From: SHZL01 sp963784425
GTDB lineage: Bacteria > Pseudomonadota > Gammaproteobacteria > Xanthomonadales > SZUA-36
Length of the DNA stretch: 64,000 bases
NCBI GenBank assembly: GCA_963784425.1
Contig: CAWARM010000006.1
Span: forward strand, 155,045-219,044
Direction of reading: 5' to 3'
Below are positions 26,193 to 35,655 of this stretch, piece after piece. How positions within the stretch are numbered: position 1 is the first letter of the stretch; each line of letters begins with the position of its first letter. The translations under genes were made by a program, and so were the position numbers. The notes beneath the pieces were generated by a model, which saw only the letters and a list, made by a program, of their open reading frames with translations, searched no databases and was not told where the DNA came from.

Positions 26193-26786
26193 ATGATGAA
26201 AAGTAAACATGCACTTGCAGCAATTTTGAGCACAGGCGTTTTCATCGCCGTGGCGGGAACGCCTGGCGTGTACGCTGATGAAACGAACAGCGCGATCAAG
26301 GATGCCTGGCTGGAAGGGAAACTCGAAACGACGCTGCTGTTCAATGAGCATCTCAACTCGTTTGACATCGACACCGAAGTCGAAAATGGAGTCGCTTATC
26401 TGGGTGGCGCCGTTGAATCAGACATCGACCGGGACCTGGCAGGAGAGATCGCCAAATCGATCAAGGGCGTGAGCAAGGTTGAAAACAACCTGGTCGTGGA
26501 TCAGTCGAAGTCGAACACGTTCCGGGACACGACCGCGTATGAAGAGAGCCAGAGCTTCAGGCAAACGGTGATGGACATCACGCTGACTGCCAGCGTGAAA
26601 TCAAAGTTGCTGTTGAACAGTAATACCAGTGGCATGGCCATCAATGTTGATACCGCGGATGGTGTGGTCACCCTGACGGGTGAAGTGGGTTCGGACGAAG
26701 AGAAGGAACTGGCGGCACGCATAGCCGCGAACACGGAAGGTACCCGTTCAGTTAACGACATGCTGAAAGTGAGCAAGAAGAGCTGA
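26193..26786 (+). CDS. Periplasmic protein with two BON domains (OsmY-like)
   Basis: 197 residues from ATG 26193 (AAGGAGG SD; the adjacent ATG 26196 is equally possible). Signal peptide to about residue 28 (LAAILSTGVFIAVAGTPGVYA). Two BON repeats follow: KLETTLLFNEHLNSFDIDTE with VAYLGGAVESDIDRDLAGEI, and ASVKSKLLLNSNTSGMAINV with VVTLTGEVGSDEEKELAARI. BON proteins bind phospholipid and are induced by envelope or osmotic stress. Transcribed from the sigma-54-type promoter above; followed by a strong terminator. Confidence 0.9.
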   Translation: MMKSKHALAAILSTGVFIAVAGTPGVYADETNSAIKDAWLEGKLETTLLFNEHLNSFDIDTEVENGVAYLGGAVESDIDRDLAGEIAKSIKGVSKVENNLVVDQSKSNTFRDTTAYEESQSFRQTVMDITLTASVKSKLLLNSNTSGMAINVDTADGVVTLTGEVGSDEEKELAARIAANTEGTRSVNDMLKVSKKS

Positions 26787-26821
26787 CCTGGCCACGTGGT
26801 GTTTGACCCAGGCCATGTCTG

Positions 26822-26861
26822 CCAGCCGGCGGCGAATTGGCGCCGCCGGCTGGTAGTTTTT
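26822..26861 (+). terminator. Rho-independent terminator after the BON gene
   Basis: Stem CCAGCCGGCGGCG (26822-26834) pairs with CGCCGCCGGCTGG (26841-26853), followed by TAGTTTTT. It separates the BON gene from the convergent regulator. Confidence 0.85.
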
Positions 26862-26900
26862 CAGTGCCCAGGGATTTCGGGAGTTTCTACCGTCGCGGGG

Positions 26901-28217
26901 TCAGGAAACGCCGTCGCCTTCATAGGATTTCATGCGGTTGTACAGGGTTTTCAGACTGACGCCAAGGATGGCCGCTGCAGCCTTCTTGTCACCATCAAAA
27001 TGGTCCAGTGTGGACAGGATCAAATCCTTTTCGACATCGGCAATGGTGCGGCCGACCCGCAAGCCTTCAATTTGACTGGGCAGATCTTCATCGAACCGGT
27101 CAGGCACTCGCACCAGGTCGGTTTCGGCCATGATGTAGGCGCGGTGGATGATGTGCTTCAGTTCGCGCACGTTGCCCGGCCAGGTGTGGCGTTCCAGGCT
27201 TTGCAGTGCCTCCTGGGTAAAGCACTTCTGCGTGTTGTTTTGTGCATTGATATCGGCAAGGAAGCGTTCAGCCAACCGTGAAACATCACCCTTGCGCTCC
27301 CGCAGAGGCGGCAACACCAGCGGAAACACGCGCAGGCGGAAATACAAGTCTTCCCGCAAGGCGCCATCACGCACGGCTTTGGCTGGATCGCGGTTGGTGG
27401 CGGCCAATAGGCGGGCATTCACCGGATGTTCGCGTTCAGAGCCCAGGCGCAGTATTTTTCCGGTCTCCAATACGCGCAGCAAATGGGTCTGCATTTCCAG
27501 CGGCATTTCGGTTATTTCATCAAGAAAGAGCGTGCCGTTGTTGGCGCGCTCGAAAAAACCCACATGGCGCTGGTCGGCGCCGGTGAAACTGCCTTTTTCA
27601 TGGCCGAACAATTGGCTCGAGACCAGGTCCTTCATCAATCCGCCACAATTGACCGGCACGAAACTGCCTTTAAGCTCGCTCAGTTTGTGGATGGCCTCAG
27701 CCACCAGTTCCTTGCCCGTTCCGCTTTCGCCCTGGATCAGCACCGTACTGTCGGTAACGGCCACCTGGCGAATGGTCTTGTAGAGCGTTTGCATGGCATC
27801 GCTCTCGCCTAATAAGACTCCAAAATGTTCGGAGCCTGGTTCGGTGACAAGGTCTTCCGGGGATCCATTATTCAGCGCGTTGAGAATACCCACCAATTCA
27901 CGTGGATCTATGGGCTTTTTCATATACATGACGCCATCGCCGGCAATGGCTCCGATGATTGATTTAACCCCCGAATGTCCGGTCATGATGATGATTTTCT
28001 GCGGCGGATGGCTCTCGAAGGCGTCAAACAGCTCCAGCCCACTGCCATCGGGGAGCATCAGATCCAGCAGAACTGCGGCAGGTGGGTGTTCAGCACACGC
28101 AGTGCGGGCTTCCACCAGAGAGTGAGCGGCCACGGTGCTGTGCCCTTGCAGACGCAAATACTCGGCAATGCCGGTGGCAAACGCTTCCTCGTCGTCGACT
28201 ATCAGAATATGAGCCAT
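26901..28217 (-). CDS. NtrC-family sigma-54-dependent response regulator
   Basis: About 438 residues from ATG 28217 (MAHILIVDDEEAF), preferred over the longer ORF because the receiver domain begins there. Receiver: VDDEE, phospho-Asp in LLDLMLPDGSG, MTGHSG, KKPID. AAA+ domain: Walker A GESGTGKELVA, sigma-54 contact loop GSFTGAD (usual GAFTGA with Ser), Walker B GTLFLDEI, R-finger region LREDLYFRLRVFPL. C-terminal Fis-type HTH (AAAAILGVSLKTLYNRM). Divergent from the histidine kinase and beside two sigma-54-type promoters, so these are likely targets. Confidence 0.93.
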   Translation of the reverse strand: MAHILIVDDEEAFATGIAEYLRLQGHSTVAAHSLVEARTACAEHPPAAVLLDLMLPDGSGLELFDAFESHPPQKIIIMTGHSGVKSIIGAIAGDGVMYMKKPIDPRELVGILNALNNGSPEDLVTEPGSEHFGVLLGESDAMQTLYKTIRQVAVTDSTVLIQGESGTGKELVAEAIHKLSELKGSFVPVNCGGLMKDLVSSQLFGHEKGSFTGADQRHVGFFERANNGTLFLDEITEMPLEMQTHLLRVLETGKILRLGSEREHPVNARLLAATNRDPAKAVRDGALREDLYFRLRVFPLVLPPLRERKGDVSRLAERFLADINAQNNTQKCFTQEALQSLERHTWPGNVRELKHIIHRAYIMAETDLVRVPDRFDEDLPSQIEGLRVGRTIADVEKDLILSTLDHFDGDKKAAAAILGVSLKTLYNRMKSYEGDGVS

Positions 28218-28449
28218 TGCCGTGAACCCGGGGATCAGCCCAACTGCCCCAACAGTCGGGCAGAGCGCTACATGCTCACCGTCCAATCGCCGCGTGTCAA
28301 GCCGATCTGGATGCAAAGTTGGACCCCGCAGATACCCGCCTCCCGCTGTTCCGACCCACGCCGCATGGGTGTAATGTATTCAGAAGAGCAGTTACTGCAG
28401 AACACCAGGCACTACTGCAAAGCAGTCGCATTTTTATCTAGGACTTCCA

Positions 28450-30087
28450 ATGCATGAGCGCATTTTTCCTTTGATCCTTCGCTTGCTATTGTCAGCGCTG
28501 GTTGCGTTGGTCGTTGCCGTCGGCACGGTGCGTGTGTGGGATTCACTGAAAAACGCCAATAACGACCAGATTGCGCGCATCGCAGAATCCGAGTCCTATG
28601 CGGCTCGAAGCCAGTTGATCAGGAACGTGGAGCGCATGTTTGAGGGGCTTGAAGCAGCACGGACCTATTGGACTACTTACGGCCAGCTCCCGCGTCAGCA
28701 ATGGACTACCGATGCCGATTTCGGCATAGCCAAAATTGCCGGTGTGAAAACCATTCTGTGGGATGACCCGGACAACAGCACTCGGTTTGCCCGCACGGCC
28801 GCGCACCCGGTGTTTGATTTTCGCCCGGACGAAAACCAGTGGTCGTCTTACAAGTCCTTGCTCGCCCGCGGCCGCAAGGTCAGTCACAACACGCTGGCCG
28901 GGCCGTTTCTTGATAGCGATGGCCGTCCGTTCTTTGAGATTTACCTGGTCGGAAACGGGACAGCGGGCGGCGGCCGCTTGGTCGCCGTGGTAGATGCCCG
29001 GGATTGCCTGCAGAACCTGTTGATGGATGAGTCGCCCGGCTATGCCGTGCAGGTTTTCTGGGGTGAGGTGCTGTTGTTCGAGCGTGGTGAAGCTGCCCGG
29101 AATATTCCCCTGAGCTGGACTCGCGAGGGCTTGATCAAGTCTTCGATGAATTCGCTGTGGAGGGTGGTGCACACACCCACCCGTGAATTTGCAGAAAGCA
29201 TTGAGACTCCGGCCATCAACGTGATCCTGATCCTGGGTCTGATCATTTCGGTGCTGATGGCTACATTGACGTTTGAAAACTGGCGAGCGTATTCCCGCGC
29301 CCATGCGGCTGAAGTAGCAGAGCGCAGACTGGCCGAGCTGAACCGCAACCTGGAAAAGGAAATCGACAGCCGCACCCAGGAACTGGCCAACCGTACGGCC
29401 GACCTGGAAACCATTACGGATTCGGTTGCCCATGACCTGCGCAATCCCCTGAATGCCATTGCCACGAATGTGCAATTGTTCGAAATCCAAAGCCAGGGCG
29501 TCCTGGCCCCGGAAGCCGTAACCACGCTGAAACGCATTGCGCCTGCGGTGCGGCAAATGGCCGAAATCCTCAATCGCATGCTGGGCCTGTCCGTGGTTGC
29601 AAATACCACCTTCGAGCGGGAACGGCTCAACATGCATGAACTCATCAAAGAAGAGTTCAGGAACTTGCAAGCCAGTGAGCCGCCTCCGGAAGTACACCTT
29701 GAAATGGGCGAGCTACCGGAAGTTGACGCCGATGAATCCCTGGTCAGGATGTTGCTGATGAACCTGCTCAGCAATGCCCTCAAGTACACGCGCAGCAAGC
29801 AGGATCGCCGCATTACGGTCGATTTTGAAAGCCATCACGACGTGACGGTCTACCGCATTACGGACAATGGCATCGGTTTTGACCAGCGCTCTGCAGAGCG
29901 CATGTTCGTGGCTTTTCAACGCCTGAATGAAAGCAAGGTCGCGGATGGAATTGGCCTGGGGCTGGCGATTGCCGCGCGCGTGATTGGACGTCATGACGGC
30001 CGGATCTGGGCCGAAGGAATCCCCGGCGAGCAGGCCAGGTTCTTTTTCACTCTGGAGAAATCTGCCGAATCAAGCCCTTCAATGTAA
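28450..30087 (+). CDS. Membrane sensor histidine kinase
   Basis: 545 residues. TM1 lies at about 5-25 (LILRLLLSALVALVVAVGTV), a periplasmic sensor domain of ~230 residues follows (CHASE-like by layout, not certain), then TM2 near 255-275 (NVILILGLIISVLMATL), a coiled coil (AEVAERRLAELNRNLEKEI), H-box DSVAHDLRNPLNAIATN, and the HATPase with NLLSNALKYTRS (N), TDNGIGFD (G1) and GIGLGLAIAARVI (G2). Divergent from the NtrC-type regulator with 232 bp between, hence the presumed cognate pair. The TAA stop is embedded in operator O3 of the next operon. Confidence 0.92.
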   Translation: MHERIFPLILRLLLSALVALVVAVGTVRVWDSLKNANNDQIARIAESESYAARSQLIRNVERMFEGLEAARTYWTTYGQLPRQQWTTDADFGIAKIAGVKTILWDDPDNSTRFARTAAHPVFDFRPDENQWSSYKSLLARGRKVSHNTLAGPFLDSDGRPFFEIYLVGNGTAGGGRLVAVVDARDCLQNLLMDESPGYAVQVFWGEVLLFERGEAARNIPLSWTREGLIKSSMNSLWRVVHTPTREFAESIETPAINVILILGLIISVLMATLTFENWRAYSRAHAAEVAERRLAELNRNLEKEIDSRTQELANRTADLETITDSVAHDLRNPLNAIATNVQLFEIQSQGVLAPEAVTTLKRIAPAVRQMAEILNRMLGLSVVANTTFERERLNMHELIKEEFRNLQASEPPPEVHLEMGELPEVDADESLVRMLLMNLLSNALKYTRSKQDRRITVDFESHHDVTVYRITDNGIGFDQRSAERMFVAFQRLNESKVADGIGLGLAIAARVIGRHDGRIWAEGIPGEQARFFFTLEKSAESSPSM

Positions 30088-30095
30088 CATGTTAG
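30084..30095. promoter_or_regulatory. Operator O3: GTAACATGTTAG
   Basis: Contains the perfect 10-bp palindrome TAACATGTTA (30085-30094), which includes the stop codon of the kinase gene. One mismatch to the 12-mer consensus. It lies about 80 bp before the acyl dehydratase start. Confidence 0.65.
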
Positions 30096-30146
30096 AAGCT
30101 TTGTTTTTTGGGTGAAAACTTGATTATCAGTTGGTCGTATTGCAGA

Positions 30147-30158
30147 CTAACATGTCAA
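30147..30158. promoter_or_regulatory. Operator O4: CTAACATGTCAA
   Basis: Two mismatches from the perfect palindrome. It lies 18-29 bp before the acyl dehydratase ATG (30176), where a bound repressor would block transcription or initiation. 63 bp separate the starts of O3 and O4. Confidence 0.6.
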
Positions 30159-30175
30159 TAAACAGGGCCTCCGTC

Positions 30176-30679
30176 ATGTACCACGTCAAGATTCCGCCGG
30201 AACACCTTGCGATTCCCCTGTGGGGTTGCGAGGACCTGTACTGGGAAGACTTCGAGATCGGCCACCAGGTGCGTACCATCCGGCGGACATTGACCGAAGG
30301 GGAAAGCATGACTTTCAATACCCTGATGGTCGATATTCACCCCTATGTGAATGACAAGATTTTTGCCGAAGAGGAGGGCTTGTTCGGGCAGCGACTGATT
30401 GCCGGGGCTTTTGTATTCAGCGCCGGTATCGGACTGGTTGCGACCAACTGGCTACAGGCGTTCTCCTACGGTTATGACCGCTTGAGGTTTATCAAGCCGG
30501 TTTTTATCGGTGACACCATTTATACCATTCGCACGAACCTGGAAAAACAACCCAAATACGAAGAGCGTGGCCTCACCCGCGCCAAGTATGAGGTGTTCAA
30601 GGGCGAAGGTGAACTGGTGCTCTATTGTGAGCATTTGCAAACCGTTCTCTACCGCGATGCCGCAACCGCGAGGCGATGA
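30176..30679 (+). CDS. MaoC/FAS1-like acyl dehydratase
   Basis: 167 residues from ATG 30176 (AGGG nine bases upstream). The upstream ATG 30153 lies inside operator O4 and is less likely. Hot-dog fold features are WEDFEIGHQVRTIRRTLTEG, then the hydratase-like segment DIHPYVNDKIFAEEEGLFGQ and RLIAGAFVFSAGIG, and YGYDRLRFIKPVFIGDTI. The family hydrates or dehydrates acyl-CoAs. First gene of a five-gene operon; its stop overlaps the next ATG (ATGA). Confidence 0.85.
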   Translation: MYHVKIPPEHLAIPLWGCEDLYWEDFEIGHQVRTIRRTLTEGESMTFNTLMVDIHPYVNDKIFAEEEGLFGQRLIAGAFVFSAGIGLVATNWLQAFSYGYDRLRFIKPVFIGDTIYTIRTNLEKQPKYEERGLTRAKYEVFKGEGELVLYCEHLQTVLYRDAATARR

Positions 30680-31898
30680 GCCAGATTCAGCGCATTCGAG
30701 GCATGGCGTGGGACCATCCGCGCGCACTTAACCCGCTCAATGCGATTTCGGCGCAGTGGTCGCGCGACTGCAGGGATGCAGGAGGTAGGGCAACGCAGGG
30801 AGCGGTTGCCGAAGACCGTGACCTGACCGTCAGCTGGGAAGCCAGGCCCTTGAAGGATTTCGAAGATCAACCCCTGGAGGAGTTGGCCGCGTGCGTTCGA
30901 TCTCGTGCTGATGGACTATCCGTTTGTCGGTACAGCGGCCCAGTCCGGTCTCATGGCACCGGTCAACGAGTGGGTGGACGCGGCTTATCTGCGTGATCAA
31001 GCCGACCACAGTGTGGGTCCCAGTTACGATTCCTATACCTGGTCGGGCCAGCAATGGGCCCTTGCCATAGATGCGGCCACCCAGGTAAGTGCCGTGCGAA
31101 CGGACCTGCTGGACGCGGCAGGCCTGGACCACCCGCCGCAAACCTGGAACGGAGTTGCCGAACTGGTGCAAGAACTCAAAGATGGCCCACTGCATGTCGC
31201 CATTCCTCTCAATCCCAATCACGCTTATTGCGCATTCCTGTCTGTCGGCCTGGCCATGCTGGGAACCGATTTTTGGCCCAAAGGTGAAAAACCTGACCGT
31301 GAAACTGCCCTGGCGGCACTGGATTTTCTCAGCGAACTGGCGCCTGCCTTGCACCCGATGTCGCAATCATCGGATCCGATCGCCATTTCCGACCGCATGG
31401 CAAATAGCGACGAGATTCTTTTTGTGCCGCTGATGTTTGGTTATTCAAACTATTCGCGTCCGGGTTTCCGCAAGCACAGCTTGCGATTTGGTAATGCGCC
31501 GCGCGGAGAAAACGGGCACATTGGTTCCGTGCTCGGTGGTGTAGGTATCGCCCTGTCGGCACTGAGCCCACAGCGCGAATCGGCGGCCGAGCTGGCACGC
31601 CTGCTGGTGTCTGCGGAAGTACAGTCCGGGCTGTACGTGCAATCGGGGGGTCAGCCCGGTCACGGTGCCGCCTGGGACTCCGAGTCAGCCAATGAGCCTC
31701 GTGGACAATTTCTTTTTTGCCACCCGCGAAACCATGGACCAGGCATTCATGCGTCCGCGCGTTCCGGGCCACCGGCAGTTCCAGGAACAGGCTGGAGTCC
31801 TGATCAACCGCTGTATCTGGAAGAAAGATATGGACGCCGTGGCCTGCCTGGACACGTTTGACCAATTGACTGACCGCCTGCTTGGACACTGGGAATGA
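30676..31898 (+). CDS. Solute-binding-protein-like protein without signal peptide; two frame breaks and an in-frame hairpin insertion
   Basis: About 405 residues in type-1 extracellular solute-binding fold: RIRGMAWDHPRALNPLNAIS, SWEARPLKDFEDQP, FDLVLMDYPFVGTA, then a central YTWSGQQWALAIDAATQV and a C-terminal domain ending LGHWE. There is no signal peptide, so it is probably cytoplasmic or not an importer component. Frame breaks lie near 30892 (extra T before GCGTTCGAT) and near 31694 (extra C in GAGCCTC). A 51-bp segment (30766-30816) that looks like a REP-type insertion interrupts the N-terminal domain without shifting the frame. Coupled to the acyl dehydratase and CoA-transferase. Confidence 0.75.
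30766..30816. repeat. 51-bp REP-like insertion inside a coding sequence
   Basis: Two small hairpins, CTGCA-GGGA-TGCAG and GGCAAC...GTTGCC, with GCAGGGA motifs as in the intergenic elements at 8.5 and 52.3 kb. Removing it joins WSR to RDLTVSWEARPL, the expected family sequence. The 17 added codons read DCRDAGGRATQGAVAED. Confidence 0.6.
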
Positions 31899-31916
31899 AC
31901 GCAGAGGAGACCTGTC

Positions 31917-33086
31917 ATGCCACCCGCTGAAGTGACTGCAACCGGACCGCTCGCCGGCCTGAGAATATTGGACTTCACTGCGCTATTGCAGGGGCCGTTG
32001 GCCACCCAGGTGCTGGCCGACCTGGGCGCAGACGTGGTGAAGCTGGAAAAAGAAGACGGGGAATGGATGCGCCACTGGGGCGTATACGGTGCCCGCACCC
32101 ACGGCGAAACCGACGCGTTCCTGTCGTTCAACCGCAACAAGCGCAGCGTCACGGTCGATTTACGCGATGAAGAAACCGTGGGTCGTATTCTCGCCCTGGC
32201 CGACAAGGCGGACATCGTGGTCGAAAACTTTCGGCCCGGCGTGATGGACCGGCTGGGGTTTGGTTACGAGGCCCTGAAAAAACGCAATCCGGGAATCATC
32301 TATGCAGCGGCTTCCGGTTACGGGCAATCCGGTCCCTACGTCAAGCGGCCGGGCCAGGACTATCTCGCCCAGGCCTTGACTGGCGCGATGTGGCTGACCG
32401 GCCGGCGTGACGATCCACCCATGGTGTTCGGGGTTGCCGCTACGGACCAGTACACGGGTATCCACCTGGTGGTGGGTATCCTTGCCGCATTGCACCACCG
32501 CAACCAGACCGGCGAAGGCCAGCGCGTGGACCTGGACCTGCTGTCCTGCATCATGGCCCTGCAGCAACAGGAAATTACCGTCTATCTCAATCACGGCTTC
32601 CTGCCTCAACGCCCGGTGAACAACGTGGGTGCGTGCGGCATCACCGGGCCGGCCGGTGTTTATGCAACGCAGGATGGGCACATCATGATGGCGATGATGG
32701 CCTGCCCGTTACTGGGGCGGATCCTTGGAGTTGACTGGCTGGACCCATACGACACGCTGGACAAGATGTATGAACACCGGGACGAGATCTATCGCAGGGT
32801 GGCAGGCGTATTTGCTACCCGCAAAACCGACGAACTGGTGGAGTTCCTGCTGGGCCACGATGTTTGGTGCGCCCCGGTGCGCAACTACGACAACCTGGAG
32901 AAAGATCCCCAGATTCAACACAAGAAATTGATCTGGGAAGTCCCCTATGGTGATTCTGATCAGAACTACCGGACCGTTGCATCGCCGTTCAATTTTTCTG
33001 CCACGCCGGTGGGTATCCACCGCAGCGCACCGAAATCTGGTCAGCACAACCCAGAATTCACAAGCGGAAGAATCTGGCCCGATTGA
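31917..33086 (+). CDS. CaiB/BaiF-family (type III) CoA-transferase
   Basis: 389 residues, normal length. N-terminal LAGLRILDFTALLQGPLATQ and LADLGADVVKLEKEDG, then FNRNKRSVTVDLRDEE and the pair DIVVENFRPGVMDRLGFGYE are the family signature. The catalytic Asp is probably the one in AATDQYTGIHLVVG. The enzyme moves CoA between carboxylic acids. SD GAGGAG, 7-base spacing. It sits within the operator-controlled operon with an acyl dehydratase, implying CoA-thioester intermediates. Confidence 0.92.
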   Translation: MPPAEVTATGPLAGLRILDFTALLQGPLATQVLADLGADVVKLEKEDGEWMRHWGVYGARTHGETDAFLSFNRNKRSVTVDLRDEETVGRILALADKADIVVENFRPGVMDRLGFGYEALKKRNPGIIYAAASGYGQSGPYVKRPGQDYLAQALTGAMWLTGRRDDPPMVFGVAATDQYTGIHLVVGILAALHHRNQTGEGQRVDLDLLSCIMALQQQEITVYLNHGFLPQRPVNNVGACGITGPAGVYATQDGHIMMAMMACPLLGRILGVDWLDPYDTLDKMYEHRDEIYRRVAGVFATRKTDELVEFLLGHDVWCAPVRNYDNLEKDPQIQHKKLIWEVPYGDSDQNYRTVASPFNFSATPVGIHRSAPKSGQHNPEFTSGRIWPD

Positions 33087-33131
33087 AGTGCGATAACCGC
33101 GGGTATGCTTTAAATGAGGAGGCAGTAAAGG

Positions 33132-34220
33132 ATGGCCAAGCTATTTTCTGATCTATTTGCACCGATCCGGAAAGCTGTTCAGATCAAGGTCAAGAAGGAA
33201 CACAAACTGCCGATTGCAATCATCGGGGCTGGGGAAATTGCCGACCTGGCGCATTTGCCCGCCTACAAGGCGCACGGCCTGGACATTGTCGGCATTACCG
33301 ACATCAACCTCGATCGCGCCAAAGATGTGGCCAGGCGCCACGGCATTCCGAAGGTGTATGCATCGAATGCGGAACTGGCTGCCGACAGTGATGTGGCCGT
33401 GGTTGACATCGCGGTCTTCCCCTGGGTGCAGTACAAAGTTGCCGTGCCGATGCTGAATGCGGGCAAGGACCTGCTGTGCCAAAAACCCATTTCCTATGAC
33501 TATGATGAGGCCGTGCGGCTGGTCAAGCACGCACGCAGGAAGAAGAGACAGATGGCCGTGAACCAGCAGATGCGTTTCACTGAGAGCGTGGCTGCGGCCA
33601 AGGCCATGATAGCCCAGGGCTGGATCGGCAAACCGTTTGAGATGTCGTGGGATTTCCACGTTTACACGCCTTGGGAGGTTTGGCCCTGGGTGACGAACCT
33701 GCCGCGACTGGACCTGAACCAGTTCACCATCCACCCGATCGACTCGACCCGCTTCATCCTCGGTGATCCTGTGTATGTTTACGGCACGCAGGCCCGCGAG
33801 CCGGGCCAGCCGCAAAAAGGCGAGACCCGCACCATCAGCGTGCTCGAGTATGCCGGGGAAACCCGGGCCTTCTTCCGCAGCTTCCACAAGAACCGCTGCG
33901 GTGATCCGCGCGCCGAGTTCCGTATCGACGGAACCGGGGGCAGCATTCGCGGCACGATAGGCCTGATGTATGACTACCCGGTGGGCCGCGCCGACACCCT
34001 GGAACTGAACTCACGCGTGATACCGACCGATGGCTGGTTGCCCTACCCGGTGATGTCGCGCTGGATTCCCGCCGCTTTTATCGGCCCCATGGCGTCCCTG
34101 CTGGAAGCTATCGCCACGGGCGGCACGCCGAAAACCGATGCCCACGACAACCTGGGCACGCTGCGCATCCTGCGTGCGCTGTATCGCTCGGGCGAGGAAC
34201 ACCAGGTCGTCAAGCTCTGA
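33132..34220 (+). CDS. Gfo/Idh/MocA-family oxidoreductase
   Basis: 362 residues. Rossmann motif IIGAGEIADLAHLPAYKA, then GITDINLDRA and KDLLCQKPISYDYDEAVRL, where QKP replaces the usual EKP catalytic-lysine motif but keeps the Lys. The substrate domain contains RFTESVAAAKAMIAQG, WDFHVYTPWEVWPWV and the His-bearing FTIHPIDSTRF. Family members oxidise sugars or sugar derivatives with NAD(P). SD GAGGAGG. Part of the 30.2-35.7 kb operon; substrate unknown. Confidence 0.9.
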   Translation: MAKLFSDLFAPIRKAVQIKVKKEHKLPIAIIGAGEIADLAHLPAYKAHGLDIVGITDINLDRAKDVARRHGIPKVYASNAELAADSDVAVVDIAVFPWVQYKVAVPMLNAGKDLLCQKPISYDYDEAVRLVKHARRKKRQMAVNQQMRFTESVAAAKAMIAQGWIGKPFEMSWDFHVYTPWEVWPWVTNLPRLDLNQFTIHPIDSTRFILGDPVYVYGTQAREPGQPQKGETRTISVLEYAGETRAFFRSFHKNRCGDPRAEFRIDGTGGSIRGTIGLMYDYPVGRADTLELNSRVIPTDGWLPYPVMSRWIPAAFIGPMASLLEAIATGGTPKTDAHDNLGTLRILRALYRSGEEHQVVKL

Positions 34221-34253
34221 TGGCTCCATACTGACCCAACCAGGAGGCTTCCC

Positions 34254-35651
34254 ATGCGCCGCACCTTGATCGCCATTGCCGGCATTTTGCTGTTCAACTA
34301 CGCGGCTGCCCAGGATCCTGCTGGAACGGGTTTTTCCGGCATGATGACCCTGAGTAATACAACTACCGCAAGGTCCTCCAGCTTCAACCGCACGGGCGGC
34401 AATAACGACTTTGTACCAATCCCCGCCGGTCAAACCATCGAACTGGCAAACATCGACGGTGCCGGCATCGTTCGACACCTGTATTTCAGCATCTGGGGCG
34501 GCGAGCACTACCTGCGTGACCTCGTCATCCGCGCCTACTGGGATGGCAGTGACGTGCCCTGTGTCGAGGTTCCGTTCGGCGATTTTTTTGGTCTCGGTCA
34601 GGAGCGCCCGCGCTTTTATTCGTCCCTGATGGTCACCGTTAATCCCGGGGACCTGGGTGTGTTTGGCACGTTTGGCTTCAACAGCTATTTTCCCATGCCC
34701 TTTGCCAAGGGTGCGCGCATCACCCTCAGCAATGAAGGCGCAGAGCCGGTTATTGCCGTGTGGTACCAGCTCGAATACGAGAAGATGAAAAAGTTACCGC
34801 CGGACCTGGGGCGGTTTCACGCCAGCTGGAACCGCGTGAATCCCACCACGGCTGTGGGGTCGAACCCCAACGTCACGTTGCATGATGCGATCAACACCAC
34901 CGGCGACGACAATTATGTCGTGCTGGATGCCGAGGGCCACGGCACCCTGGCCGGCATCTACCTGAACATCGACAACTCCATGGGCAACTGGTATGGCGAA
35001 GGCGATGACATGATCTTCATCGACGGGGAGGGCTGGCCACCGTCCTATCACGGCACCGGCAGCGAGGAGATTTTTGGCGGCGGCGCCTGCCCCACGGCGG
35101 AGTATGCCGGGCCCTACACAGGGTTCCACCTGATCGGCAACCTCGACTACACCGGCAAGGTGTCTATGTACCGCTTCTATGTGAATGACCCGGTGCGTTT
35201 CAAGAAATCCATCCGCATGACCATCGAACACGGTCATGCCAACAACATAGCCAACGATTATTCGAGCACCGCGTTCTGGTATCAGTCTGAGCCGCACAAG
35301 CCGTTCAAGCCCCTCATGGCCGCTGAGCTGCGCCATCCAGCCTGGGGCAATGATCCCCACGACGTGGCCTACCGGCAGCTCATGGCCCTGCGCTCCAAAG
35401 CTTTCCTGTTACTGATCCGGGTGATCCGTGATGGCGAAAAGCTGCCCGCCGACCTGCAACAGGCGCTCAAGTACGACATCAGCCAGACCTATTTCCGGCG
35501 GGATTACGATGAGCTGCTGCGGGAAACTGCCGCGTTGAGTGAGCGGATGGATGCTTATCTGGCCTCGACAGCCAACTGCGCCAGCGGAACCAGAAAGTAC
35601 CCAGTAGTCCCAGCCGCCGGCCCGGATAAAGTTCCATCGTATGCGGCGTGA
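34254..35651 (+). CDS. Secreted DUF2961 / GH172-family glycoside hydrolase
   Basis: 465 residues with a signal peptide (LIAIAGILLFNYAAAQ). Family landmarks are ARSSSFNRTGGNNDFVPIPA, DGAGIVRHLYFSIWGG, VEVPFGDFFGLGQ, FNSYFPMPFAKGARITLSNE and GTGSEEIFGGGACPTAEYAG (conserved acidic residues). GH172 enzymes act on furanosidic linkages (arabinofuranose or fructofuranose) in characterised members. Probably periplasmic or extracellular. SD AGGAGG. Its place in the operon suggests that a glycoside is released before import and catabolism (inference). Confidence 0.88.
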   Translation: MRRTLIAIAGILLFNYAAAQDPAGTGFSGMMTLSNTTTARSSSFNRTGGNNDFVPIPAGQTIELANIDGAGIVRHLYFSIWGGEHYLRDLVIRAYWDGSDVPCVEVPFGDFFGLGQERPRFYSSLMVTVNPGDLGVFGTFGFNSYFPMPFAKGARITLSNEGAEPVIAVWYQLEYEKMKKLPPDLGRFHASWNRVNPTTAVGSNPNVTLHDAINTTGDDNYVVLDAEGHGTLAGIYLNIDNSMGNWYGEGDDMIFIDGEGWPPSYHGTGSEEIFGGGACPTAEYAGPYTGFHLIGNLDYTGKVSMYRFYVNDPVRFKKSIRMTIEHGHANNIANDYSSTAFWYQSEPHKPFKPLMAAELRHPAWGNDPHDVAYRQLMALRSKAFLLLIRVIRDGEKLPADLQQALKYDISQTYFRRDYDELLRETAALSERMDAYLASTANCASGTRKYPVVPAAGPDKVPSYAA

Positions 35652-35655
35652 TAGG

